From the NCBI GenBank assembly GCA_027488215.1, contig JAIYCB010000006.1, positions 102,820 to 166,819 on the forward strand: 64,000 bases of DNA, written 5' to 3'. A model generated the notes under the pieces. The model did no database searches, was not told the origin of the DNA, and saw nothing but the letters and a program-made list of their open reading frames with translations. The first letter of the stretch is position 1. The number at the start of each line of letters is the position of its first letter. The translations under genes and the position numbers were made by a program. Below are positions 46,645-56,735 of the stretch, piece after piece. Source of the DNA: Comamonadaceae bacterium. Lineage in GTDB: Bacteria > Pseudomonadota > Gammaproteobacteria > Burkholderiales > Burkholderiaceae_C.

Positions 46645-47811
46645 TTAATCACTCCCAAACAAGTCGCGGGTGTAGAGCTTGCTTACCACGTCTATCAAGA
46701 CTTCAGTTTTTCTGTTGGCGATAATGACATCCGCCACTCGCTTAAATTCTTCAAGATCGTTGACTACACGTGACTTGTAAAACTCCGTCCCTTTCAGGAC
46801 AGGTTCATAAACAATTACCTCAATGCCTTTCGCCTTGATGCGTTTCATGATTCCTTGAATGCTGGAAGCGCGGAAATTGTCCGAGCCCGCCTTCATGATC
46901 AGTCGATAGATGCCAACAACTTTCGGCTTGCGGCGTATGATTTCGTCAGCAATGAAGTCTTTTCGGGTGGTGTTGGACTCCACAATCGCGTTGATGAGGT
47001 TCTGGGGAACCTCGCGGTAATTAGCCAACAACTGCTTGGTGTCTTTGGGTAGGCAGTAGCCGCCGTAGCCAAAGCTGGGATTGTTATAGTGATTGCCGAT
47101 CCGGGGATCTAGGCAGACGCCATCGATGATCTGGCGGGTTTCGAGTCCGTGTGTAGCCGCATAGGTGTCGAGTTCGTTGAAGTACGCCACCCTCATCGCC
47201 AGGTAGGTATTAGCAAAGAGTTTGATGGCCTCCGCCTCAGTGCTGTCAGTGAATAGTGTGGGGATGTCTTGTTTGATGGCGCCTTGTTGGAGCAGATTTG
47301 CGAAGGTTTTTGCGCGATCTGACTTTTCGCCAACGATGATGCGACTGGGGTGCAGGTTGTCGTAGAGGGCTTTGCCTTCGCGCAGGAATTCGGGGGAGAA
47401 GATAAGGTTTTCGGTGCCTAACGCTTGTCTGGTTTTGGCTGTGTAGCCGACCGGCACCGTGGACTTGATGACCATCACCGCTTTCGGATTGATGGCGATA
47501 ACATCTTTGATGACCGCCTCGATGGACCGGGTATTGAAATAGTTGGTCTCGGGATCGTAGTCGGTGGGGGTGGCGATGATGACGAAGTCTGCGCCTGTGT
47601 AGGCGTCTTGTTTATCCAGCGTGGCGCGGAAGTTCAGGGGCTTGTGGGCCAGGAAGTCTTCGATCTCTTTGTCTTCGATCGGGGATTTTTTCTGGTTCAG
47701 CAGGGCTACCTTTTCGGGGACAATGTCCAGGCAGAGGACTTCGTTGTGCTGTGCAAGCAGGATGCCGTTGGAGAGGCCAACGTAGCCTGTGCCGGCGATG
47801 GCGATTTTCAT
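46645..47811 (-). CDS. ugd: UDP-glucose 6-dehydrogenase
   Basis: 388 residues. [12 protein letters not shown] is the NAD loop, and [12 protein letters not shown] holds the catalytic Cys of the UDP-glucose/GDP-mannose dehydrogenase family. It oxidises UDP-Glc to UDP-GlcA, the precursor for the epimerase next to it. The start overlaps the gmd stop by 4 nt. Confidence 0.92.
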   Translation of the reverse strand: MKIAIAGTGYVGLSNGILLAQHNEVLCLDIVPEKVALLNQKKSPIEDKEIEDFLAHKPLNFRATLDKQDAYTGADFVIIATPTDYDPETNYFNTRSIEAVIKDVIAINPKAVMVIKSTVPVGYTAKTRQALGTENLIFSPEFLREGKALYDNLHPSRIIVGEKSDRAKTFANLLQQGAIKQDIPTLFTDSTEAEAIKLFANTYLAMRVAYFNELDTYAATHGLETRQIIDGVCLDPRIGNHYNNPSFGYGGYCLPKDTKQLLANYREVPQNLINAIVESNTTRKDFIADEIIRRKPKVVGIYRLIMKAGSDNFRASSIQGIMKRIKAKGIEVIVYEPVLKGTEFYKSRVVNDLEEFKRVADVIIANRKTEVLIDVVSKLYTRDLFGSD

Positions 47812-48935
47812 TCGACGCTCACACTCACTTGATAGCCGTTGGCTTTGAGCAGCGCATGGCGTTGGGCTTCTTGCAGATCAGATGCCACCATTTCGTGGCA
47901 CATCTGTTGGACGGTGATTTCCGGTACCCAGCCGAGTTTATGCTTCGCCTTGCTGGGGTCACCGAGCAGTGTTTCCACCTCGGTGGGGCGGAAGTACCGG
48001 GGGTCGATGCGGACGATGGTCTGGCCCACTTTCAGGGCGGGGCATTTGTCGCCTTCGATCTTTTCAACAATGGCGACTTCTTCGACGCCTTGGCCTTCCA
48101 AGCGCAGGGTGATGCCTAGCTCTTGGGCGCTCCATTCAATGAACTGACGCACGCTGTACTGCACGCCGGTGGCAATGACGAAGTCATCGGGTTGCTCTTG
48201 TTGCAGCATCATCCACTGCATGCGCACGTAGTCTTTGGCGTGGCCCCAGTCGCGCAGGGCATCCAGGTTGCCCATGTACAGACATTCCTCGAGCCCCTGG
48301 GCGATGTTGGCTAAGCCGCGGGTGATCTTGCGTGTGACGAAGGTTTCGCCCCGGCGTGGGCTTTCGTGATTGAACAGGATGCCGTTGCAGGCGTACATGC
48401 CGTAAGCCTCGCGGTAGTTCACCACAATCCAGTAGGCGTACATCTTGGCCACAGCGTACGGGCTGCGTGGGTAGAAGGGTGTGGTTTCCTTTTGTGGTAT
48501 CTCTTGGACTAGACCAAAGAGTTCGCTGGTGCTAGCCTGGTAGAAGCGGGTCTTCTTTTCCAGACCGAGGATGCGAATGGCCTCGAGGAGCCGCAGGGTG
48601 CCGGTTGCTACGACATCGGCGGTGTATTCGGGCGACTCAAAACTGACGGCTACGTGGCTTTGAGCGGCGAGGTTGTAGATTTCGTCTGGCTGGGTTTCTT
48701 GGATGATACGCACCAAGTTACTGGTGTCGCTCAGGTCGCCGTAGTGGAGTTTGAAGTGGGCGTTGTTTACGTGCGGGTCTTGGTATATGTGGTCCACGCG
48801 CTGCGTATTGAACGATGAAGCACGGCGCTTAATGCCGTGAACAATGTAGCCCTTTTCAAGAAGGAATTCGGCGAGGTATGAGCCGTCTTGTCCGGTAATG
48901 CCGGTGATAAGAGCAACTTTGGGTTGAGTAGTCAC
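47808..48935 (-). CDS. gmd: GDP-mannose 4,6-dehydratase
   Basis: 375 residues. [20 protein letters not shown] is the NADP loop, and the family's catalytic YAVAK lies in [13 protein letters not shown]. It makes GDP-4-keto-6-deoxymannose, the first step to GDP-L-fucose (next gene, fcl) or to other 6-deoxyhexoses. Confidence 0.96.
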   Translation of the reverse strand: MTTQPKVALITGITGQDGSYLAEFLLEKGYIVHGIKRRASSFNTQRVDHIYQDPHVNNAHFKLHYGDLSDTSNLVRIIQETQPDEIYNLAAQSHVAVSFESPEYTADVVATGTLRLLEAIRILGLEKKTRFYQASTSELFGLVQEIPQKETTPFYPRSPYAVAKMYAYWIVVNYREAYGMYACNGILFNHESPRRGETFVTRKITRGLANIAQGLEECLYMGNLDALRDWGHAKDYVRMQWMMLQQEQPDDFVIATGVQYSVRQFIEWSAQELGITLRLEGQGVEEVAIVEKIEGDKCPALKVGQTIVRIDPRYFRPTEVETLLGDPSKAKHKLGWVPEITVQQMCHEMVASDLQEAQRHALLKANGYQVSVSVE

Positions 48936-48946
48936 TGTATTGGCCT

Positions 48947-49930
48947 TTAATTCTCGGAAATGTAATTAGTTAGGAAATCTTGGTAGGCAGCATTTAGTCC
49001 AGCTTTCAATCCCATATGAGCTTTCCAACCTAGCGCATTGAGGCGCGAACTATCCATGAGCTTGCGCAGGGTGCCGTCGGGTTTGCTAGTGTCGAAAGTG
49101 ATCTCACCTTGATAGCCCACAGTTTTACCGATTGTTTCAGCGACTTGGCGGATGGTTATGTCTTCGCCGCAACCCACATTGATGTGGCTGAGCATGGGTT
49201 GGGTATGCTGATCGTAGGTGGCTTTGTCGAGGTTCATGACGTGGAGGCAGGCAGCCGCCATGTCGTCGACATAGAGAAATTCACGCTTTGGGGTACCCGT
49301 ACCCCAGATGGTGACGATGGGAGCGTTGTTGACCTTGGCTTCATGGAAGCGGCGGATCAGGGCTGGGATGACGTGGGAGTTTTCTGGATGGTAGTTGTCG
49401 CCGGGGCCGTAGAGGTTTGTGGGCATGACGCTGCGGTAGTCGACGGCGTGGCTCTCACCGTACTGGCGGTTGTAGCTTTCGCAGAGCTTGATACCGGCAA
49501 TCTTGGCGATGGCGTAGGGTTCATTAGTGGGCTCTAGCGTGCCGGTGAGCAGGGCGTCTTCGCGCATGGGCTGTGGAGCCAGCTTGGGGTAGATGCAGCT
49601 GGAGCCGAGGAACAGCAGTTTCTTTACGCCGTTGCGGAAGGCGGCGTCGATGATGTTGGCTTCCATCATCAGGTTTTGATAAATGAACTCGGCCGGGTAA
49701 GTGTTGTTGGCGTGAATACCGCCGACCTTCGCGGCAGCGAGGTAGACCTGATCGGGTTTCTCGGTTTCGAAGAAGGCGCGCACGGCGGCTTGATCGGTTA
49801 GGTCCAACTCTGCGTGGGTGCGGGTAGCGATGCGGCTGGCCGGGTGACCATCGGCCAGCAGCTGGCGCACGATGGCTGACCCCACCATGCCCCGGTGGCC
49901 CGCTACATAGATCTTAGGTATTTGACTCAT
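48947..49930 (-). CDS. fcl: GDP-L-fucose synthase
   Basis: 327 residues, an SDR epimerase/reductase. [16 protein letters not shown] is the NADP loop, and [11 protein letters not shown] holds Tyr-x3-Lys. It converts the Gmd product to GDP-L-fucose. The start overlaps manC by 4 nt. It fits the GT11 fucosyltransferase in the cluster. Confidence 0.95.
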   Translation of the reverse strand: MSQIPKIYVAGHRGMVGSAIVRQLLADGHPASRIATRTHAELDLTDQAAVRAFFETEKPDQVYLAAAKVGGIHANNTYPAEFIYQNLMMEANIIDAAFRNGVKKLLFLGSSCIYPKLAPQPMREDALLTGTLEPTNEPYAIAKIAGIKLCESYNRQYGESHAVDYRSVMPTNLYGPGDNYHPENSHVIPALIRRFHEAKVNNAPIVTIWGTGTPKREFLYVDDMAAACLHVMNLDKATYDQHTQPMLSHINVGCGEDITIRQVAETIGKTVGYQGEITFDTSKPDGTLRKLMDSSRLNALGWKAHMGLKAGLNAAYQDFLTNYISEN

Positions 49931-51372
49931 GGCTTAGTGCGCCCGTAGTGGTCTTCAAAACGGACGATGTCGTCTTCACCTAGATAGCTGCCGGACTGCA
50001 CCTCGATGATCTCCAGTGGGATGGTTCCGGGGTTGGAGAGACGGTGCACCTCGCCCAGCGGGATGTAGGTGGACTGGTTTTCAGTTAGGAGCAGCACTTT
50101 CTCGCCGTTGGTGATTTCTGCCGTTCCTTTGACGACGATCCAGTGTTCTGCACGATGGTGGTGCTTTTGCAGGCTTAGGCTCGCACCTGGCTTGACCTGG
50201 ATGCGTTTGACCTTGAAGCGGCCACCTTCATCGATGCTGTCGTACCAGCCCCAGGGGCGGTGCACCTTGCGGTGCAGGGTGTGTTCTTCGCGCTTTGAGG
50301 TTTGCAACTGTGCGACGATGTGCTTGACGTCTTGGCTGCGGTTTTTGTCGGCCACTAGCACAGCATCAGGTGTTTCGATGACGATGAGGTGTTCCACACC
50401 GACCAGGCTAACAAGTCGGCTGGAGGCATGCACCAAGGTGTTACGGCTGTCGGTGGTAAGCACGTCGCCAAGGTGAGCGTTGCCTAGGTCGTCTTTCGGC
50501 AGGACGCTCCAAACGGCATCCCAGGCGCCGAGGTCGCTCCAACCCGCGTCGAGCGGAACCATCTTGATGGGGAAGTCGCTACCAGGGCAGCGTTCCATGA
50601 CAGCGTAGTCGATGGATTCACTGGGGATGGAGGTAAATTCCGCCTTACAGGGACGGGCGAAGTTGTTGTCCTGAGTTTTGCCATCCCACGCGGATGAGGT
50701 GGCAATAGCGATGTCTGGGCGGAAAGCAGTCAAAGCATTGAGCCAGACTGAGGCCTTGAGCACGAACATGCCAGCGTTCCAGTAGTAGCCTCCTTCATCG
50801 AGGTAGTGCTGTGCGGTGTCGGCGTTAGGTTTCTCCACAAAGCGCTGAACCGTCTCGACTCCTGCGCTGCTTTCACCTCGGGCTTGGATGTAGCCGTAGC
50901 CGGTTTCAGGTCGGTCGGGGGTAATGCCCAAGATGACGATGCTGCCGCTTACGGCTTCTCGGATGGCTTGCTGCATGGCCAGGGTGAAGGCGGGTGTGTT
51001 GGCTACAGTTTGGTCTGCGGGGGTGACAACCAACACGGGGTCTTCTCCACCCTCCTGGGCAGCCAGCGCAGCCAGAGTCAAGGCAGGAGCAGTGTTGCGA
51101 CCTACAGGTTCCAGCAAGGCAGCATCCAGCTCGATGCCTACTTCACGCAACTGCTCAGATGCCAGGAAACGGTGTTCTTCGCCGGTGACGATAAGGGGTT
51201 TAGAAACCTGAATGTCGTCTGCACCTATCCCCACCAGCCGCTGAGCAGCTTGCTGGAATAGGCTCTCGTTACCTGTCAGCGAGAGGAACTGTTTCGGGAA
51301 ACCTGCACGGGACAGCGGCCAAAGACGGGTACCGGAGCCGCCACAGAGGATGACGGGGGTGACTTTGATCAT
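49927..51372 (-). CDS. manC: Mannose-1-phosphate guanylyltransferase/mannose-6-phosphate isomerase
   Basis: 481 residues, type II bifunctional enzyme. N-terminal GMP part: [16 protein letters not shown] (nucleotide loop), FVEKP. C-terminal cupin PMI part: [17 protein letters not shown]. Supplies GDP-mannose to gmd. The start overlaps the regulator's stop by 4 nt. Confidence 0.96.
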   Translation of the reverse strand: MIKVTPVILCGGSGTRLWPLSRAGFPKQFLSLTGNESLFQQAAQRLVGIGADDIQVSKPLIVTGEEHRFLASEQLREVGIELDAALLEPVGRNTAPALTLAALAAQEGGEDPVLVVTPADQTVANTPAFTLAMQQAIREAVSGSIVILGITPDRPETGYGYIQARGESSAGVETVQRFVEKPNADTAQHYLDEGGYYWNAGMFVLKASVWLNALTAFRPDIAIATSSAWDGKTQDNNFARPCKAEFTSIPSESIDYAVMERCPGSDFPIKMVPLDAGWSDLGAWDAVWSVLPKDDLGNAHLGDVLTTDSRNTLVHASSRLVSLVGVEHLIVIETPDAVLVADKNRSQDVKHIVAQLQTSKREEHTLHRKVHRPWGWYDSIDEGGRFKVKRIQVKPGASLSLQKHHHRAEHWIVVKGTAEITNGEKVLLLTENQSTYIPLGEVHRLSNPGTIPLEIIEVQSGSYLGEDDIVRFEDHYGRTKP

Positions 51373-51734
51373 GTTTTTTGAGCCCCTTCCGAGCTTTCTT
51401 TATTTACTTCTGATCTCAGTGCTTCGATTTCCGCCTTCAATGCTTCATACTCGTCCATCTTGCGCTGCAAGAATCGGTGAGTAATAAAAGCCTTTTCAGC
51501 CATGCCAGTCGGCGTGAGCACATAAACATAGCCGAATTTATTCTTGGAATTGGCAAAGTTCTTCATCTTCACCAAACCCTTTTCCATCAGCGCTTTGAGA
51601 CAGTAATTCAGCCCGCCGACGCTGATACCCAGTTTCTCGGCCAGCTCACGCTGGGTGAGGTCAGGGTTTTCTTGCAGGATGCGCATCACCCTGAAATATG
51701 TGTCTTCTTGTAGTTTGGCTTGGCGACTTGTCAT
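51369..51734 (-). CDS. MarR-type EPS-associated transcriptional regulator
   Basis: A 121-residue winged HTH: NPDLTQRELAEKLGISVGGL then NYCLKALMEKGLVKMKNF. This is the EPS-associated MarR-like family that heads exopolysaccharide operons in betaproteobacteria. It is the first gene after the ops-like element and overlaps manC, so it is probably co-transcribed with the whole cluster. Confidence 0.88.
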   Translation of the reverse strand: MTSRQAKLQEDTYFRVMRILQENPDLTQRELAEKLGISVGGLNYCLKALMEKGLVKMKNFANSKNKFGYVYVLTPTGMAEKAFITHRFLQRKMDEYEALKAEIEALRSEVNKESSEGAQKT

Positions 51735-51781
51735 AGAATTGCCGAGTTTTCTCTGTACGGTGTGGATTTGATTGTGTTTTT

Positions 51782-51795
51782 CGCAGGCTACCGCA
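51782..51795 (-). promoter_or_regulatory. ops/JUMPstart-like element upstream of the polysaccharide operon
   Basis: On the minus strand the sequence is TGCGGTAGCCTGCG, close to the E. coli ops core GGCGGTAGCGTG recognised by RfaH in the non-template strand. It lies about 50 nt before the first gene of a roughly 21-kb operon, in the expected position and orientation. Confidence 0.6.
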
Positions 51796-51841
51796 GTGCC
51801 GTATCACTCAGAGGAGCGCAGCCGCGGGGAGTAGCGAAGTA

Positions 51842-51858
51842 AAGTTCTGTAAGAACTT
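51842..51858. promoter_or_regulatory. Inverted repeat in the leader of the polysaccharide operon
   Basis: Perfect 7-bp arms AAGTTCT/AGAACTT around GTA, about 50 nt upstream of the ops-like element on the transcribed strand. It may be an operator or part of a JUMPstart-like leader. The remaining parts of 51735-51929 show no gene. Confidence 0.35.
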
Positions 51859-51929
51859 GAACATTGTACCCGGTGCTCTGCCGTGCGGTCCACTCCGTCA
51901 TAAAAAATATTTCTCAAGAGTAGAAGGGT

Positions 51930-52967
51930 TCAGACTTCGGCCTCCTGTTGCTGCTGCACCGCCTCTTCCATGCTGACGGTGTTCACCACCAGCTCCAGGT
52001 GGGTCAGGATTTCCGGCTCGTGGCGGCCGATGTAGCTCTTGACGGCGTCGTTGGCGAGCAGCTTGGTGAGGTAGCCCTTGGCCACCACTAGGTTCAGCAG
52101 GTCGGAGCCATAGTTGGATTCCGCTTCCTGGTACTTCTCTTGCACCTGGCTCATCTCCTTTTCCAGCTTTTCGATCTGCTCGATGGGCGCGGTCTTCTTC
52201 TCCCGCTCGGCCGGCTTCACGTCGGTGCGCTGTTCGGGCGGCGTCGCCTTGAGCAATGCCTCGGCATGCGCCACGGTGATGGTGTTGCTGGCGATCATCA
52301 ACTCCACCGCTTCGACCTGGCGGGCGGCCTTCATGTTGCGCAGGATGCGCGTCACGTCTGGGGTGAACTGCTTGTCTTGCAGCAAGGTGATGGCCTCGGG
52401 GCAGATGCCTTCGAGCAGGTTGATGCGCCGGTTGATGGAGCTGAGGTTGACGTTAAACGCCCGGGCCAGCCGTTCCTTGCTCACGCCCCGATCGATGGCG
52501 CGGCGGATCATGTAGTGTTCCTGGATGGTGGAGAGCCGGTTGACCCGGTGGTTGTACGTGTAAGTCTCGTCGTCCCTGGCAAACAGGCACGGGGCCTCGT
52601 GCAGGCCCAGCTCTTTCAGGGCCAACACGCGCAAGTGGCCGTCCAGCAGCAGGTACTCTGACTTCTTGGCGTCGGGGTGCAGGATGGACAGGGGTTCGAT
52701 CAGCCCGACCTCGTTGATGCTGGAGACGATCTGCTTGTACTTGCGGGTGCTCATCACGCCGTCAGGCACCTTCTTGCTGGGCAGCAGCTGGTCCAGCGGC
52801 ACCTGGTAGGTCTCCAGCTCGAAGCCCAGCAGAGTGTTGAGGGGCGCGGTTGGCAAGTTCGGACCGTCGTGGTGGTCATCAACATGGCCGGGCTGGTAGA
52901 TGCCGGGGTACATCTCGGTGAGGTTGGATCGCGGGTTCGGCTGCATGGGGTTGATGGCCAGGTTCAT
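51930..52967 (-). CDS. ParB/RepB-like protein with RepB C-terminal-type region
   Basis: A 345-residue protein. The N-terminal ParB-like region (about 50-150) has LLLDGHLRVLALKELG in the place of the CTP-binding GERRxRA box. It is followed by a HTH-like segment SKERLARAFNVNLSSINRRI and a C-terminal helical part with a coiled coil around IEQIEKLEKEMSQVQEKYQE. This matches the RepB plasmid-partition C-terminal group. No ParA gene is nearby. Overlaps the next ParB gene by 4 nt. Confidence 0.75.
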   Translation of the reverse strand: MNLAINPMQPNPRSNLTEMYPGIYQPGHVDDHHDGPNLPTAPLNTLLGFELETYQVPLDQLLPSKKVPDGVMSTRKYKQIVSSINEVGLIEPLSILHPDAKKSEYLLLDGHLRVLALKELGLHEAPCLFARDDETYTYNHRVNRLSTIQEHYMIRRAIDRGVSKERLARAFNVNLSSINRRINLLEGICPEAITLLQDKQFTPDVTRILRNMKAARQVEAVELMIASNTITVAHAEALLKATPPEQRTDVKPAEREKKTAPIEQIEKLEKEMSQVQEKYQEAESNYGSDLLNLVVAKGYLTKLLANDAVKSYIGRHEPEILTHLELVVNTVSMEEAVQQQQEAEV

Positions 52968-53929
52968 GTGGTGGCTCCTTCGGGTTCGGGGGTGATCTGT
53001 GTCATCGGGTTGGTGGCTCTGCCCAGGGTGTTGATGCGCTCGGCCAGGTACTTGGGCAGGGTGTCCAGGCCTTCGGCGCGCAGCAGGTTCACAAAGTGCT
53101 CGTCGGCGAACAGCTTTTTGAGGCCCTGCACCACCAGCAGCAGGCGTTGGTGGGCGTGCTCGGCTTTCAGGACCATCTTGCGTTGCCGTTCCACCTCGCG
53201 CTGGTAGGTGCGGACCAGGCTGTAGCTGGAAGTAGGTGGTTTGATCTGGTCCCGGTTGGGGGATGCGGGGCCGTGCTCCAGGCGCTTTTCGATCAGGCGC
53301 TTGGCTTCGATGATCTGGCGGCCTTTGAGCTGGCCGTTTTCATAGGCCTCTTGCAGCAGGTCGCCCAGGTTGGCTTGACCGTCTTCCGCGGTGGTGCTGG
53401 CGTTTTCGTTGGCGCGAGCAATTTCCAGAGCCGTGGTCAGCGGGATGGTGCCGCGCTGCACGCCTTCGATGAGGCGTTCCTCCCCCTGGTCAAGTAGGAA
53501 AACGATGTCTTTGACGTACTTGGGTGAGAGGCCCGTCTTTTGAATGATGATCTCGGCGCTGTAGCCGCGTTTCCTCAGCACCTCGATGTCGGCCAGGATC
53601 TCCAGCGGGCGGTAACCCCGACGGGCGATGTTTTCAGCCAGGCTCATGATGAAGGCGTCTTCATCACTCACGTCCACCACCAGGGCGGGGATGTGCGTCT
53701 CGCCCAGGATGCGAAAGGCGTTCAGTCGCCCTTCGCCGCAAACCAGCACGTAGCGCAGGTCGCCGTCGTCACCCGGCCGCTCGGCCACGGTGATGGGTTT
53801 TTTGAGGCCGATGGTACGGATGTTGTCCACGATTTCCTCAAAGACCTTCATGTTGCGGTCGCGGGAGTTGAGGATCTCGATCCGGTTGATCGGGACGAGT
53901 GTGACGGTTTCGGGGGTGCCGGTCAGCAT
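52964..53929 (-). CDS. ParB/RepB/Spo0J family protein
   Basis: A 321-residue ParB-like protein. CGEGRLNAFRILGETHIPAL is the CTP/DNA-binding box, SLAENIARRGYRPLE the next motif, and SAEIIIQKTGLSPKYVKDIV the HTH. It is different from the second ParB-like gene. Both are downstream of the serine recombinase on the same strand. A segregation or DNA-bridging role is possible, but there is no ParA or parS evidence here. Confidence 0.82.
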   Translation of the reverse strand: MLTGTPETVTLVPINRIEILNSRDRNMKVFEEIVDNIRTIGLKKPITVAERPGDDGDLRYVLVCGEGRLNAFRILGETHIPALVVDVSDEDAFIMSLAENIARRGYRPLEILADIEVLRKRGYSAEIIIQKTGLSPKYVKDIVFLLDQGEERLIEGVQRGTIPLTTALEIARANENASTTAEDGQANLGDLLQEAYENGQLKGRQIIEAKRLIEKRLEHGPASPNRDQIKPPTSSYSLVRTYQREVERQRKMVLKAEHAHQRLLLVVQGLKKLFADEHFVNLLRAEGLDTLPKYLAERINTLGRATNPMTQITPEPEGATT

Positions 53930-54012
53930 GCTGGCCTCCTGTTCTGTGGCGGGCGGGTTGGACTCGAGTTCATGGGTGGGCTTCCTTTCTGGTTAGGGTT
54001 GCTGGATGGGGT

Positions 54013-55623
54013 TCAGACACGGCGCTGCAGGCGCTCCCGCTCGGACATGCCGTAAAAAAAGTTCAGGTCGTCAAAGCGAAAGCATTCGAAGTCGGCGCTG
54101 TTCTTGTTGCTGACGCGGATTTCCTGCTCGGGCAGGTCCAGCCGAGGCAGCAGGTAGTAATCCAGCTCGTGGGTATTGGCGGCGTCGAGCCGGATGGCGA
54201 CGGTGATGTCAGGGTCGAACTTGGCCGGGTCAAACCGGATGCGCCAGCGCTGGTGGCCGTTGGCGGCGGTCTGGCAGCGGGCTAGCACCAGGCTGATGAC
54301 CAGCTCTTCGTTGAGCGTCAGCAAATCAGTCTTGGGGTCGCGCTTGATGTGGCCGCCGAGTTCGGCGATGGTGAGCTCGGTGCGGGAGACGATTTCCGGG
54401 TGCAGCTGCCGCAGACGACGGTTGATTTCCAGGAACTCGGTACTGCGCGGGTAGTGGTAGCCCACCAGCTCGTAGGCCCGGGTCAGGCTGCCAAAGCGCT
54501 GGATGTAGGTGGCCGCACTGGGCAGCGCCGGAGCCTGGTCGATGATGAAACCCGACAGGCGCCCGCATTCAGCGTACAGGGCCTTGAGGTGGTCGAGCAG
54601 TTCGGCGTCGGTCAGCTTCTTGCTGCGCTCGGCCAGAATTTCCTGGGCGGCCATGAAGGTGGCCACCGGCACGATGCCATCAAACGCCCCCTCCTTGCGG
54701 ATCCACATCTCGGGTGGGTTGTCGACGTGCTTTTTCTTGAGCTTGAAGGAGCGGCGGTTGTAGACGTTGTTGCCGATGTACTTCTCGTTGGTCAGCACCT
54801 GGCGGACCGTACTGTAGGTCCAGGGGCGGTCCAGGTCGGTGTAGATGGGCTGGTCGTTTAGGCGCTTGACGATCTCGGCCATCGGCAAGTCGTCGTCCAC
54901 CAGCCAGCGGTAGATCTGGTTCACCGTGGCCACTTCAAAGTCCGGCCCGGGCATCAGGATCACCCGGTCGGTCTGCAGGCTCTTGTGCTCGCCGCTCTTC
55001 AATTCGCCTTTGACGGCACCGGTTTGGTCGATCAGCACCCGCCGCAGGCCAAAGCCGGCGGGACCACCTTGACGAAAGCCCATCTCGATCAAGCGGCACT
55101 GGCCGGCAAAGACCTTGGCAGAGAGTTCCCGGCTGTACTCCCCGGCCATCGCGCGCTTGACGCCTTTGACGATGGTCGAGACGGGGGAGCCGTCGTTTTC
55201 AAACTGCTCGGCGACGTAGGCGACGTGGATGTTCTTGCGCTTGCAGATGTACTCGTAATACGCCGACTCGTCCGCGTCCTGAAACCGCCCCCAGCGGCTG
55301 ACGTCGTAGACCAGGATCAGGTTGAAGTCGGTGTTGCCGGATTCCACATCTGCGATCAGGCGCTGGAGCGACGCGCGGCCGTCTATGGATAGGCCGCTTT
55401 TGCCTTCGTCGGCGTAGGTGCGCACGATCTGGATGTTCCTACGCTCGGCGTATTCCTGGATCTTGTCGGCCTGGTTGTGCGTGGAGTACTGCTGATGCTC
55501 GGTGGACATGCGCACGTACTGGGCGGCACGGAAGGCGGGAGTGGATGATGGAGTTGCCGGTGGTTCGGCGATGGGTTCGGGTGCGGTGGCCATGTTCTTT
55601 CTGTGCTCATTCGTTTGAGCCAT
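54013..55623 (-). CDS. Large serine recombinase (resolvase/integrase family)
   Basis: About 536 residues. N-terminal resolvase domain: AAQYVRMSTEHQ with the catalytic Ser, and DVSRWGRFQDADES with the conserved Arg. Then a Recombinase domain (VRQVLTNEKYIGNNVYNRRS) and a long C-terminal part. Large serine recombinases catalyse site-specific integration and excision. ATG 55623 is the listed start; TTG 55641 and ATG 55593 are alternatives. Confidence 0.88.
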   Translation of the reverse strand: MAQTNEHRKNMATAPEPIAEPPATPSSTPAFRAAQYVRMSTEHQQYSTHNQADKIQEYAERRNIQIVRTYADEGKSGLSIDGRASLQRLIADVESGNTDFNLILVYDVSRWGRFQDADESAYYEYICKRKNIHVAYVAEQFENDGSPVSTIVKGVKRAMAGEYSRELSAKVFAGQCRLIEMGFRQGGPAGFGLRRVLIDQTGAVKGELKSGEHKSLQTDRVILMPGPDFEVATVNQIYRWLVDDDLPMAEIVKRLNDQPIYTDLDRPWTYSTVRQVLTNEKYIGNNVYNRRSFKLKKKHVDNPPEMWIRKEGAFDGIVPVATFMAAQEILAERSKKLTDAELLDHLKALYAECGRLSGFIIDQAPALPSAATYIQRFGSLTRAYELVGYHYPRSTEFLEINRRLRQLHPEIVSRTELTIAELGGHIKRDPKTDLLTLNEELVISLVLARCQTAANGHQRWRIRFDPAKFDPDITVAIRLDAANTHELDYYLLPRLDLPEQEIRVSNKNSADFECFRFDDLNFFYGMSERERLQRRV

Positions 55624-55710
55624 GTTTGCTTCGAAGGCCAAGACGTATCAAGGCGTTCGGGGCAGAAAGAAGGAATAAAGGCGAAGAAAGCGACGGTGGT
55701 CGCCAACGGG

Positions 55711-56685
55711 TCAGCCGGCCTTGCGCAGGCGTCCGGTATCGATCTGCATCGACACGGGTTTGGAGAGGATCTCAAGCAAGATGAAGGCACGGCGGTCAGC
55801 GTCCGCCGTCTGGTAGATCACCTCGATGCCCGCGAACGGGCCATCGGTGATGACCACTGAGTCGCCGCTCTGGAACATGGCATCCAGTGGCATGGCTTGC
55901 TCGCGTTGACGCAGCAGTTCGACCAGGGTGTCATCGACCTTCGCCGCCCGGGCGCCGAAATGCACCAACTGGCTCACGCCGAGGGTGGAGCGGATCGGTG
56001 ACCAGCTTTTGCCCTGGTCGCTTCTGTCCAGACGGATGAACAGGTAGCGCGGGAACATGGGCTCGGTGGCAATCTCCGCCTTGCGGCGCCGGATGCGTTC
56101 GATGCGCATCTGCGGCAGGTAGCACTCGTAGCCCTGGCGCTGCAGGTTAACCAGGGCGACATCTTCCTGGCGGGGCTTGGTGTGGACCAGGTACCAGGCG
56201 GTGGTCGGGGATGTGATGACCGTCAATGCTGGCGAGGTGGCCGGCGGCGGCTCTGATGCTGGCGCCGGGGTGATCACATCCTTTGCCGGCTCGGGCAATT
56301 CGGATGACACCGGGATTTCAGGCACCGGGATGGGCTCCGTGGCTGGAGATGGCGTTGGCACACTGACCTGCTGCAGGATCGGCGAGAGCTTGAAACTGCC
56401 ATGCTCCGCCATTGCCCGCAGCAAGGTCAACGGCCGATCACTGGCCAGCACCTGTTCGATGATGGCCATGGCCTCGTGCCGCTCGATTTCCGTGACATCG
56501 GCCAGCTCGTAGTGGATCGACAGCCCCCGCTGCATGATCGCTGGGCCGATGCCGCGCAGCCGCAGGTCTTGCAGTTGGCGAGTGGTCAGGCCCATTCGGT
56601 CAGCGACCTGGGCGGCGGTCAACGTCGGGGCGGGATGCATGGTTGGCTTGGCATCTTTGTTCTGCATGCTCCGATGAAGACTCAA
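55711..56685 (-). CDS. HTH domain fused to NusG/RfaH-type antitermination factor
   Basis: 324 residues. Residues about 20-75 form an excisionase-like HTH (LTAAQVADRMGLTTRQLQDL), then a Pro/Ala-rich linker, then a NusG N-terminal domain from about 160 (AWYLVHTKPRQEDVALVNLQ) and a KOW at the end (GDSVVITDGPFAGIEVIYQ). RfaH/UpxY-type paralogues promote transcription of long polysaccharide operons. The listed TTG start has an AAGGCGAA Shine-Dalgarno; ATG 56667 is an alternative. Confidence 0.82.
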   Translation of the reverse strand: MSLHRSMQNKDAKPTMHPAPTLTAAQVADRMGLTTRQLQDLRLRGIGPAIMQRGLSIHYELADVTEIERHEAMAIIEQVLASDRPLTLLRAMAEHGSFKLSPILQQVSVPTPSPATEPIPVPEIPVSSELPEPAKDVITPAPASEPPPATSPALTVITSPTTAWYLVHTKPRQEDVALVNLQRQGYECYLPQMRIERIRRRKAEIATEPMFPRYLFIRLDRSDQGKSWSPIRSTLGVSQLVHFGARAAKVDDTLVELLRQREQAMPLDAMFQSGDSVVITDGPFAGIEVIYQTADADRRAFILLEILSKPVSMQIDTGRLRKAG

Positions 56686-56735
56686 TTCGCCTTGAAAGCC
56701 AAGTCAATGCTGCAAGAATGTGCGCCATAAACGAC

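Larger units (their letters stand above)
51930..55641 (-). mobile_element. Three-gene cassette: serine recombinase plus two ParB-like genes
   Basis: A self-contained block on one strand between the HTH-NusG gene and the polysaccharide operon. It has a large serine recombinase but no transposase, replication or ParA gene, and no obvious terminal repeats that I can see. The mobile nature is inferred from the recombinase and from its position splitting an antiterminator from its likely target operon. Confidence 0.5.

Noticed and set aside
51930..53929. Plasmid partition operon of an integrated plasmid
   Set aside because: No ParA, replication or origin genes; both ParB-like genes follow a recombinase.
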